Below, piece after piece: positions 1 to 5,467 of a stretch of DNA of 5,467 nucleotides (position 1 is its first letter; each line of letters starts with the position of its first letter). The stretch comes from CBDCWA01 sp046048295. GTDB lineage: Bacteria > Pseudomonadota > Alphaproteobacteria > Rhizobiales > Hyphomicrobiaceae. The notes below the pieces were generated by a model. That model had not been told where the DNA came from. It did not search any database and saw only the letters and a list, made by a program, of their open reading frames with translations. The DNA is taken from the NCBI GenBank assembly GCA_046048295.1, contig JBJOGJ010000255.1:1-5467 (forward strand), given 5' to 3'. Position numbers and translations under genes: made by a program.

Positions 1-55
1 CGGCTCCCGAACGCCGCAAGCTGAAGGGGCGGATCGTGCCAGGGGCGGACATCAT
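1..55 (-). CDS. Probable 5' end of an unidentified minus-strand gene (partial, runs off left edge)
   Basis: Reading the minus strand, an ATG at 55-53 (followed by a second ATG at 52-50) opens a frame that stays open to the window edge and encodes MMSAPGTIRPFSLRRSGA. An AGGAG ribosome-binding site lies at 70-66, ten bases before the first ATG. Further upstream is a Fur-box-like palindrome, as expected of a promoter region. Only 18 residues are visible, so no family can be assigned. The short basic N-terminus shows no clear signal peptide in the visible part. If the upstream palindrome is a true Fur site, the product would belong to iron metabolism, but that is inference. The competing reading is a plus-strand gene tail ending with a TGA at 81-83; I prefer the minus-strand gene because it has a Shine-Dalgarno sequence and operator-like sites. 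Confidence 0.45.
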   Translation of the reverse strand, partial: MMSAPGTIRPFSLRRSGA

Positions 56-57
56 GA

Positions 58-95
58 TTCGGAGACTCCTGAGCATCGGCTGATGAGTCTCCGAA
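58..95 (-). repeat. Perfect 11-bp inverted repeat with 16-nt spacer, overlapping a ribosome-binding site
   Basis: TTCGGAGACTC at 58-68 is exactly complementary to GAGTCTCCGAA at 85-95. In a minus-strand transcript this would form an 11-bp hairpin ending two bases before the putative ATG at 55. Three of the five Shine-Dalgarno bases (AGGAG, 70-66) would be paired in the stem. It could be a translational control hairpin in the leader or a DNA operator. The repeat is directly visible; its role is inferred. Confidence 0.6.
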
Positions 96-108
96 CGATA
101 ATCGTTCG
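92..108. promoter_or_regulatory. 17-bp perfect palindrome resembling a Fur box
   Basis: CGAACGATAATCGTTCG is a perfect palindrome of two 8-bp arms around a central A at 100. Aligned on that centre, 12 of 19 positions match the classical Fur consensus GATAATGATAATCATTATC, and the core AACGATAATCGTT differs from AATGATAATCATT only by one symmetric pair of changes. It overlaps a weak minus-strand promoter candidate: TTGCAT at 123-118 and TATCGT at 100-95 with a 17-nt spacer. Binding there would block transcription toward the gene starting at 55. A TetR-type or other dimeric repressor could also use such a site. Confidence 0.45.
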
Positions 109-121
109 CATTCGTGAATGC
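108..121. repeat. 14-bp palindrome abutting the Fur-like site
   Basis: GCATTCGTGAATGC consists of GCATTC and its exact complement GAATGC separated by GT. It shares one base with the 17-bp palindrome and is followed on the plus strand by eight A residues (122-129). It may extend the neighbouring operator, since Fur and other dimers often occupy adjacent half-sites. On the minus strand the T run precedes the hairpin rather than following it, so this is not an intrinsic terminator for minus-strand transcripts. Confidence 0.4.
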
Positions 122-197
122 AAAAAAAACGGCGCCGTGCTCCGCGGCCACCATCCCTCCGCCTGAGGGTCTTCCCGCCGTTTGGGCCGCCCCAGGA

Positions 198-222
198 CTG
201 CCGGTTCACTGGGAACCGGCAG
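198..222 (-). terminator. Terminator-like hairpin downstream of the receptor/phytase-like operon
   Basis: CTGCCGGTTC at 198-207 is perfectly complementary to GAACCGGCAG at 213-222, giving a GC-rich 10-bp stem with a 5-nt loop, 26-50 bases beyond the stop codon of the phytase-like gene. No T run directly follows on the minus strand, so it is not a textbook intrinsic terminator; it may stabilise the transcript 3' end or assist Rho-dependent ending. A run of eight T residues does occur later on the minus strand at 129-122, after a GC-rich stretch in which I find only a weak stem. Confidence 0.5.
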
Positions 223-247
223 CCCGGACAGCAGGTTGGTTGTCAGA

Positions 248-2575
248 TCAGCGGAACAGCCGGCGGTAGTTGCCCAGTTCGAAGAACCAGGACTCGCCGC
301 TCCAGTCTTCCACACCATCGTTGTCGGTGACCACGAAGGTGCGGCCGTTGTCGAGGATGGCCACGCCTTCCGGCTTGTCCGTGATCAAGCCGTTGTTGGA
401 TTCCAGCTTCGGCTGGAAGTCGCGCACGGACTTCTCCGCGGCGGAAATCATGCCGTCCTGCCAAGCCTGAGGCTGCACACGCACCAGCGTCTTGAGTTCG
501 GCAAACGCGCCCGTGCGGTTGTCGCGCTCCAGCACCACGAGGCTGCCATCCGGCGCGGTGGTGACCTCGGACAGACCGACCCAGGAAGCATTGACCGGCT
601 TCGCAGCCAGTTCCCAGGCGACGTGCGACCACTGCGCAGTGCCCGTGTCGTAGACCCACAGGCGCGAGCGAAGCGGCTCGCCGGCGCTGTTGAAGCCGCC
701 GTCATCGTCATCCAGGGTCTCGCACTCGGCCGTCGTGTAGTCCCAGCCGCGCTGCTGCGCAACCACCAGGCGGTAGTGGCTGCCACCGGCTGCGGAACCG
801 GGCAGCACGGACACGCCCTCAAAGCCGGAACCCAGCGTGCCACGCTTGGTGCTGGCCTTGCGGCAGGCGAGAACGTCTGCCGGCAAGCCGATTTCCTGCA
901 GCACGGCGCCCGCGGCGTCGATCTGCAGCAGCCGGTTGGGGCGCGAGTCGGTTGCATTGCCCTCGCTGGCGATCCAGCGGCTGTTGTCCGGCGCGATCGC
1001 AATGCCCTCGGGGTCGAGGTTGCCGGTGCTGCCGGTAATGACCTGGCTGGACCGGATCATCGCCGGACGCGTCGATGCGTCGATCGTGAACACCCGGCTC
1101 TCGCCATAGTACGAGTCCCAGACGGCCTGCATGAGCGGACGATGGCCCGGCAGCGCGACCATGCCCGACAGCGCGGACCAACCGATCGGATTTCCCGCCT
1201 CGTCGTTGGTGGAGATGATCTGCGGGTGGCTCGGCTGGCCCGGACGCAGCTGGTAGACAGACACCGCCGAGCGGACGCCGAAGGAGGGGGCATCCTCTTC
1301 GCCGCTGACCACCAGCAAGCCGCGCGACGGGATCGCCAGCAGGCCCTCCGGACCCAGAGGAGCCGGCAGCAGCTGCTTGAACTGCGGCTTGCGGTCGGCA
1401 TCGAGCTCGAACACGGCGACGAAGCTGCCGCGCTCGCTGCCGACGAACAGATAGTCGTGGTCACCATAGCGGCCGTAGGTGATGGACTCCGGCTCCGTGC
1501 CCTTGTTCTCAGAGCGGCTCTCAGGGTAGTGGCCGTGGCGCACCGCAATGCGCTCCAGCAGGTTGCCGGAGTCATAGACCACACGGCCTGCGGTATCGAA
1601 CAGCGAGAAGCCACGGCTGCCGCCGAAGAGGTCGCCTTCGTTGGCCGTGGCCAACAGCGGCTTGTGGTGCTTGCCGCCCGGAATCCAGGTCACGGCATCC
1701 GGCTCGCGCGGCACATTGGCCAAGGAGCCCGTGAGGCTGATGCGGTCGTCTTCGACCGTGTCGATGCCATCCAGCGAGACGGTACCCGCCGTGAAGTGGC
1801 GCACGACCTCGCCCCTGCGCAGGTCCACGATCGCGATGTGGTTGTTCTCCTGCAGGGTCACGACCGCCTGGTTGCGGTGATTGATGTCGACGAACTCCGG
1901 CTCCGGGTCTTCCGGCGCGTAGGCGGCCAACCCGGTCAGGCTGACGTCACGGCGGGACCAGGTGGCCGGGGTCGGTCCGACCAGATCAATGATCGTCAGA
2001 TAACCCGCCGGCAACTGCGGCAGCAGGCCATCGGCGACGTCTTCGTCGCGTTCATTTTCTATCGCGATGGCGGCGTAGCGGCCATCGGCACTGATCTTCA
2101 GCGAGTCCGGCTGACCGCCCAGGTCGATCTGACGCACGATGGTGCGGGTCTCAAGGTCAACGACCACCAGCGTGCCCGACGGGGCGACAAAGCTGGGGCT
2201 GGTGTTGACGGCCGCCAGCACGTAGCGGTTGCCGAGCACGGCGACGGAGGTCGGCTCGCCACCCATGGCGAGGGTGCCGGTTGGGACCGGGCTGGCAGGG
2301 TTTGACAGGTCGATGAAGCCCAGTTGCCCCATCGGACTGTCGGTGTAGACCAGCGTCATGCCGTCGCGGGTGGCGGCCACGATCTCGGACACCGTAGTCT
2401 CGCCGATCTGCTCGGGCAGCAGGTTCAGGAAGTTCGGGAGCGTCGCCACGCGCTGGAAAGAAGCCGGCTTGTGGCCATGGTCGTGCGACGTGCCACCGGC
2501 GAGGGCAACGCCCAGGCCGGACATGATGAGCGCGACCGCGGAGGCCACACTGCGTCTGGAACGGGACAGGGTCAT
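248..2575 (-). CDS. Exported beta-propeller protein, choice-of-anchor-I-like N-terminal region plus phytase-family esterase-like C-terminal region
   Basis: The 775-residue product starts with a Sec-type signal peptide (basic MTLSRSRRS, hydrophobic core, likely cleavage after ALA at about residue 26) and no lipobox cysteine, so it should be periplasmic or secreted. A His-rich HDHGHK follows at 31-36. Residues about 45-450 resemble the choice-of-anchor-I region found with bacterial alkaline phosphatases: EPEFVDIN then VVTLQENNHIAIVDL (225-251), LATANEGD (308-315), and SENKGTEPESITYG (355-368). Residues about 510-775 resemble the phytase-like (esterase-like) family: DPEGIAIAPD (521-530), GFEGVSVLP (584-592), LSEVTTAPDGSLVVLERD (668-685), KPEGVAILDNGRTFVVTDND (734-753). 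A P-E/D-G/S-hydrophobic motif recurs roughly every 50-80 residues, as in propeller blades. The only cysteines, 571 and 618, could form a disulfide. The start has an AAGGAA ribosome-binding site just upstream. It follows the TonB receptor gene by 26 nt, so it is almost certainly co-transcribed. Family recognition is from motif memory; enzymatic activity and substrate are unproven. Confidence 0.88.
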   Translation of the reverse strand: MTLSRSRRSVASAVALIMSGLGVALAGGTSHDHGHKPASFQRVATLPNFLNLLPEQIGETTVSEIVAATRDGMTLVYTDSPMGQLGFIDLSNPASPVPTGTLAMGGEPTSVAVLGNRYVLAAVNTSPSFVAPSGTLVVVDLETRTIVRQIDLGGQPDSLKISADGRYAAIAIENERDEDVADGLLPQLPAGYLTIIDLVGPTPATWSRRDVSLTGLAAYAPEDPEPEFVDINHRNQAVVTLQENNHIAIVDLRRGEVVRHFTAGTVSLDGIDTVEDDRISLTGSLANVPREPDAVTWIPGGKHHKPLLATANEGDLFGGSRGFSLFDTAGRVVYDSGNLLERIAVRHGHYPESRSENKGTEPESITYGRYGDHDYLFVGSERGSFVAVFELDADRKPQFKQLLPAPLGPEGLLAIPSRGLLVVSGEEDAPSFGVRSAVSVYQLRPGQPSHPQIISTNDEAGNPIGWSALSGMVALPGHRPLMQAVWDSYYGESRVFTIDASTRPAMIRSSQVITGSTGNLDPEGIAIAPDNSRWIASEGNATDSRPNRLLQIDAAGAVLQEIGLPADVLACRKASTKRGTLGSGFEGVSVLPGSAAGGSHYRLVVAQQRGWDYTTAECETLDDDDGGFNSAGEPLRSRLWVYDTGTAQWSHVAWELAAKPVNASWVGLSEVTTAPDGSLVVLERDNRTGAFAELKTLVRVQPQAWQDGMISAAEKSVRDFQPKLESNNGLITDKPEGVAILDNGRTFVVTDNDGVEDWSGESWFFELGNYRRLFR

Positions 2576-2601
2576 GGGGATTCCTTTTTTGGGGTGGAGA
2601 C

Positions 2602-4923
2602 TCAGAACGCCCAGCGCACCGTCAGCTGGATGCGGGGACCCGCGTATTCAAACTCCTCTTCGTACTCGTCGTACTTGCGGTCTTCCTGGTCCGCCTGGTT
2701 GTCGAACTTGTCGAAGTACTCGCGCTTCCTGGCGTCAAGCAGGTTCGTGCCGGAAAGGCGCAGCGACAGGTTCTTGCCGAAGGTCTTCTCGAAGAAGACT
2801 TCTAGGTCAGCGCCGTAGGTGGTTGTCACCTCTTCGGCAAGCACACGGCTGAACGCGTTGCCCTGCTTGCGGTAGCTGGCGCCGAAGGAGGCCGCCCAAG
2901 CCGGGATGCTGTGGATGAAACCCAGGTTGTAGACGCTTTCCGCCTGGTTGTTGAAGCGGCGGTCCCCGAGGAAATCCTTCACCTCGCTGTCGAGCCAGGA
3001 GTAGTTGAAGAACACGCCCGTGTTCGGCATCCCGAGCACCGTGAGCGGCGAGGACAGATCAAGCTCAATGCCCCACACCTTGCCGTCACCCACGTTGGCA
3101 GCGGAGAACACGAAACTCTCCGGATCGAACGGCACCGCGGCAATCGCCTCGGCTTCAGTCACGCCGTTCTCGTCCATGTAGTCGGCAATGTCGTCGTCGT
3201 AGGAATCGACCGCGTCCTCGCTCGGATCACCCGTATTGACCAGCTCGATCAGGTCCTGCACATCGCGGTAGAAGACGTTGATGCCGAACACGCCGCGCTG
3301 CCCCAGGCGGCGCTCGAAGCCCAGGTCGATGCCGTTGGCCACTTCCGGGTCCAGCGACGGATTGCCGATGAAGTCGTTGTCACCATACTCGCCATCGAGC
3401 AGGGCGGGCAGCATGAAGTTGAAATTCGGACGGCGGACGCTGCGCGCCAGCGACAGGCTGACGCGGTTCTGGCTGCCGAGGTCCCACTTGAAGTGCAGCG
3501 ACGGCAGCAGTTCGCTGTAGCTCTTGGAGGCTTCGGCCAGGTCCTCATCAGGCTCCGGGCGGTAGGTGACGTCCGAGTCCGTCGTCTCATAACGCAGGCC
3601 CGCCTCCCAACCCAGGTTGCCGGAGCGGCCGGAGAGCATCACGTAGGGGTCAAGGCGCTGCTCGCTGATGCGGCTGGTGACAATGTTGTCGAGGTCGTAG
3701 ACAACCGGATCGGCCTGGACGCCGGCCTCGAAGCCGAAGGTCGAGATCAGGGAATCGCGCGACTTGTCGCGGTAGTCCACGCCAAGCTCCAGGCGCGAGC
3801 CGCCCAGATCGCGCTTGTGCGCCAGCTTGAAGCTCGTCTCCTTGTCGGTCGCATCGATCGACTCGGCCTCGGCCTCGTGGCTTTGCCACACGCCATCTTC
3901 GAAAGCGATCTCCTCTTCCCGGTCGGCACTTGCATCCTCGAAGCGGGCATGGTCGAGATCGAACTCGGTGGTGCCACCGGCCATGTCGAAGCGGTACTCG
4001 GCACCAATGCCCCAGTTCTTCTGGTCGACGGTGCCCAAGCCCGGCACATCGGCGTATTCGTCCGCCTCGGCGAAGGTCGGCGCGTTGTACTCCAGCGAGT
4101 TCTCGACCGCTTCGCGGTCCGTCTTCACGAAGAAGCCGTCGAGGCTCAGGCGGCCGGTGTCGCCGATGTTGGCCACGTAGGACAGGTTGGCCGAGTAGTC
4201 CTGGCCGTCACGGGTGTCCGTCTGGTCTTCCGCGCTGTCGAACTCGCGCTCGACCGGATCGCTGTAGCGGTCGCTGCGCTTGATCTTGGGGTTGTAGCGA
4301 TCCTGGACGTTGAAGCCGGCAAGGACCCGGCCACCCAGGGCCTCACCCGAGAACACGGCGCCGACGGTCGGCTGTGTCGTGCCGTCGTCGTAGTGGATGC
4401 CACCGGCGCGCAGGTAGTTGCCGTCAAAAGTGTAGGCATCGCGCAGCACGATGTTCAGGGCGCCGGCGACGGCATCGCCCGAGCGGTTCGCGCTGTTGCT
4501 GCGCAGGATCTCCACCCGCTCAACCATGTCCGCCGGAATGCGGTCGACGAAGAACGAGCGGTCGGCGCCGGCGCCGGGAACCTTCTTGCCGTTGATGAGC
4601 ACCTGGGTGTAGCCCGGATCGAGGCCGCGCAGTTGCACACCGTCGTATTCGAGGACGTCGGACACGAACACGGCGCTGGTGACGCGCTTGAGCATGTCGC
4701 CGACGGTGGTCGGCTCGAAGCGCTGGAAGTACTCGAGGTCGTAGCTGAGGACCGGCGCGGTGTCCGTGGTCCGGTTGCGGTAGACAATGCCGTAGACCAC
4801 CACTTCGTCGAGATCATCGACAGTCGGTGCTGCAGCCTCTGCACCCAGCACAAACTGGGGTATCGCCGCGGCGACGGCAGCGAGAACGAGCGACTTCGCG
4901 CCGCGATGGAATGTTGCAGACAT
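2602..4923 (-). CDS. TonB-dependent outer-membrane receptor
   Basis: The 773-residue product is an outer-membrane active transporter powered by TonB-ExbB-ExbD. A signal peptide covers about residues 1-27. A TonB-box-like DEVVVYG lies at 39-45. The plug domain spans about 56-162, with VGDMLKRV (74-81), VQLRGLDPGYTQVLINGKKV (96-115) and VERVEILRSNSANRSGDAVA (134-153) leading into NIVL. The remainder is a 22-strand-type barrel with the typical RRPNFNFMLPALLDG (497-511) and GNPSLDPEVANGIDLGFER (520-538) signatures and a C-terminal aromatic residue (WAF). There is no N-terminal STN signalling or carboxypeptidase-like domain, so sigma/anti-sigma signalling is unlikely. Predicted loops are very acidic (about 566-590 and 741-758). 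The start at 4923 is chosen for the signal peptide and a modest GAGG ribosome-binding site at 4934-4931. It leads an operon with the phytase-like exported protein, suggesting uptake of that protein's product or ligand. Whether the ligand is a siderophore, organophosphate or another compound cannot be decided from sequence. Confidence 0.95.
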   Translation of the reverse strand: MSATFHRGAKSLVLAAVAAAIPQFVLGAEAAAPTVDDLDEVVVYGIVYRNRTTDTAPVLSYDLEYFQRFEPTTVGDMLKRVTSAVFVSDVLEYDGVQLRGLDPGYTQVLINGKKVPGAGADRSFFVDRIPADMVERVEILRSNSANRSGDAVAGALNIVLRDAYTFDGNYLRAGGIHYDDGTTQPTVGAVFSGEALGGRVLAGFNVQDRYNPKIKRSDRYSDPVEREFDSAEDQTDTRDGQDYSANLSYVANIGDTGRLSLDGFFVKTDREAVENSLEYNAPTFAEADEYADVPGLGTVDQKNWGIGAEYRFDMAGGTTEFDLDHARFEDASADREEEIAFEDGVWQSHEAEAESIDATDKETSFKLAHKRDLGGSRLELGVDYRDKSRDSLISTFGFEAGVQADPVVYDLDNIVTSRISEQRLDPYVMLSGRSGNLGWEAGLRYETTDSDVTYRPEPDEDLAEASKSYSELLPSLHFKWDLGSQNRVSLSLARSVRRPNFNFMLPALLDGEYGDNDFIGNPSLDPEVANGIDLGFERRLGQRGVFGINVFYRDVQDLIELVNTGDPSEDAVDSYDDDIADYMDENGVTEAEAIAAVPFDPESFVFSAANVGDGKVWGIELDLSSPLTVLGMPNTGVFFNYSWLDSEVKDFLGDRRFNNQAESVYNLGFIHSIPAWAASFGASYRKQGNAFSRVLAEEVTTTYGADLEVFFEKTFGKNLSLRLSGTNLLDARKREYFDKFDNQADQEDRKYDEYEEEFEYAGPRIQLTVRWAF

Positions 4924-5034
4924 GCTTCAGCCTCAGTCGTTTCAGGAACGTTGCGGCTGCAGTCTGTCGCCTGCACATGTCGGCCTTCTTCCCGGGACGT
5001 TACGGGAGTGTTTCAGTCAGGCCAGAAGGAGACA

Positions 5035-5060
5035 GGTTGCCCCAGGCTTGGCAACCAAGC
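5035..5060. repeat. Two overlapping, mutually exclusive inverted repeats in the divergent intergenic region
   Basis: GGTTGCC (5035-5041) pairs perfectly with GGCAACC (5050-5056) across an 8-nt loop, while GCTTGG (5046-5051) pairs perfectly with CCAAGC (5055-5060) across a 3-nt loop. The two stems share bases and cannot form together. They lie upstream of the mscL -10 element and, on the minus strand, either in the promoter or the leader of the TonB receptor operon. They could be overlapping operators or alternative RNA structures. Confidence 0.5.
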
Positions 5061-5098
5061 GGCCAGACCCGGAGGGCCCGGTCTCAAGGCCAGCGCTG

Positions 5099-5104
5099 TA
5101 TAGT
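5099..5104 (+). promoter_or_regulatory. Probable -10 element of the mscL promoter
   Basis: TATAGT matches the sigma-70 -10 consensus at five of six positions and sits 32 bases before the mscL start codon, giving a leader of roughly 25 nt. No good -35 hexamer is found 16-18 nt upstream. The reverse strand of the same spot reads TATACA, so a divergent promoter for the receptor operon here is possible but weaker. Confidence 0.45.
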
Positions 5105-5136
5105 GGCTTGCACAACTGAACAGCGGAGGGATCGAC

Positions 5137-5467
5137 ATGCGCCTGATTTCCGAGTTCAAGCAATTCGCCGTCAAGGGCAACGTGGTCGATCTGGCGGTCG
5201 GCGTCGTGGTCGGCGCGGCCTTCGGGAAGATCGTGTCCTCGCTGGTGGAACACGTGGTCATGCCCCCACTGGGCCTGTTGCTGGCCGGCGCGGACTTCAA
5301 GGATGCCGCCGTGCGCATCGGCACCAATCCTGCCGGGGAACCGGTACTGCTGAAGTACGGCATGTTCCTGCAGAGCATCCTCGACTTCGCGATCATCGCC
5401 TTCGTGCTGTTCATCGCGATCCGCGCCATCAACCGGCTGAAGACGCCCGAGGCCGCGCCCGCGCCGG
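5137..5467 (+). CDS. mscL: Large-conductance mechanosensitive channel MscL (3' end cut by window)
   Basis: MscL is an inner-membrane homopentameric channel that opens under membrane tension to release solutes during hypo-osmotic shock. The visible 110 residues align without gaps to E. coli MscL over the N-terminal helix and TM1: EF.QFA at 6-11, GNVVDLAVGVVVGAAFGKIV at 14-33, including the pore-constriction glycines G22 and G26 and K31, then MPPLG at 42-46. TM1 spans about 15-45, the periplasmic loop about 46-74, and TM2 about 75-100 (GMFLQSILDFAIIAFVLFIA region). The sequence then enters the Ala/Pro-rich linker before the C-terminal bundle; about 20-30 residues are missing compared with the usual length near 136. 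A strong GGAGGG ribosome-binding site at 5125-5130 lies six bases before the ATG. It is transcribed divergently from the receptor operon and looks functionally independent of it. Confidence 0.97.
   Translation, partial: MRLISEFKQFAVKGNVVDLAVGVVVGAAFGKIVSSLVEHVVMPPLGLLLAGADFKDAAVRIGTNPAGEPVLLKYGMFLQSILDFAIIAFVLFIAIRAINRLKTPEAAPAP

Noticed and set aside
3..83. A plus-strand gene tail ending at TGA 81-83 (ending IRRLLSIG)
   Set aside because: It is open from the window edge but short and featureless. The overlapping minus-strand start has a Shine-Dalgarno sequence and operator-like palindromes. It cannot be fully excluded without sequence to the left.
122..137. Intrinsic terminator on the minus strand ending in eight T residues
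   Set aside because: The T run is good, but the preceding GC-rich sequence forms only weak interrupted stems; the run may instead belong to the promoter region of the left-edge gene.
182..2305. A 707-codon open frame on the plus strand opposite the phytase-like gene
   Set aside because: It is an antisense shadow with no ribosome-binding site and no recognisable motifs; the opposite strand encodes a clear exported propeller protein.
2491..2575. Lipoprotein anchor for the phytase-like protein
   Set aside because: There is no cysteine near the predicted signal peptide end; the only cysteines are at residues 571 and 618.
4963..4983. Possible Pho box (CTGTCGC followed by ACATGTC) upstream of the receptor gene
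   Set aside because: The first heptamer is only a partial match to CTGTCAT and the second, at the expected 11-bp spacing, does not match, so phosphate regulation is not supported by this site.
2911..5103. A 730-codon open frame on the plus strand opposite the TonB receptor gene
   Set aside because: It is antisense to a well-supported receptor with signal peptide, plug and barrel signatures. Its translation is low in complexity (Val/Ala/Arg/Asp-rich) with no recognisable domain, as expected from the reverse complement of GC-rich coding sequence.

Overview
This is a GC-rich bacterial window whose outer-membrane TonB-dependent receptor and proteobacterial-type MscL point to a Gram-negative proteobacterium. 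The style (GC-rich codons, a large TonB receptor paired with a secreted phytase-like protein) would suit a xanthomonad/Lysobacter-like gammaproteobacterium, but that placement is inference, not shown.

Layout from left to right. Positions 1-55 probably hold the first codons of a minus-strand gene running off the left edge. It is preceded by a dense regulatory patch (58-121): an 11-bp inverted repeat touching the ribosome-binding site, a 17-bp Fur-box-like palindrome and a 14-bp palindrome. Positions 198-222 hold a strong hairpin just beyond the end of the main operon. The main operon is on the minus strand: a 773-residue TonB-dependent outer-membrane receptor (4923-2602), then after a 26-nt gap a 775-residue exported beta-propeller protein (2575-248) that appears to join a choice-of-anchor-I-like region to a C-terminal 'esterase-like activity of phytase family' region. 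A 213-bp divergent intergenic region (4924-5136) with overlapping inverted repeats separates the operon from mscL (5137 to beyond the right edge, plus strand), the large-conductance mechanosensitive channel.

The receptor and the propeller protein very likely work together: the exported protein may bind or hydrolyse an organic (possibly phosphorylated or metal-complexed) nutrient whose product enters through the receptor. The substrate cannot be read from the sequence. mscL is an unrelated osmotic-safety gene that only shares the divergent promoter region. No RNA genes, mobile elements or CRISPR arrays are visible. The long plus-strand open frames opposite the two large genes are antisense shadows of GC-rich coding sequence.
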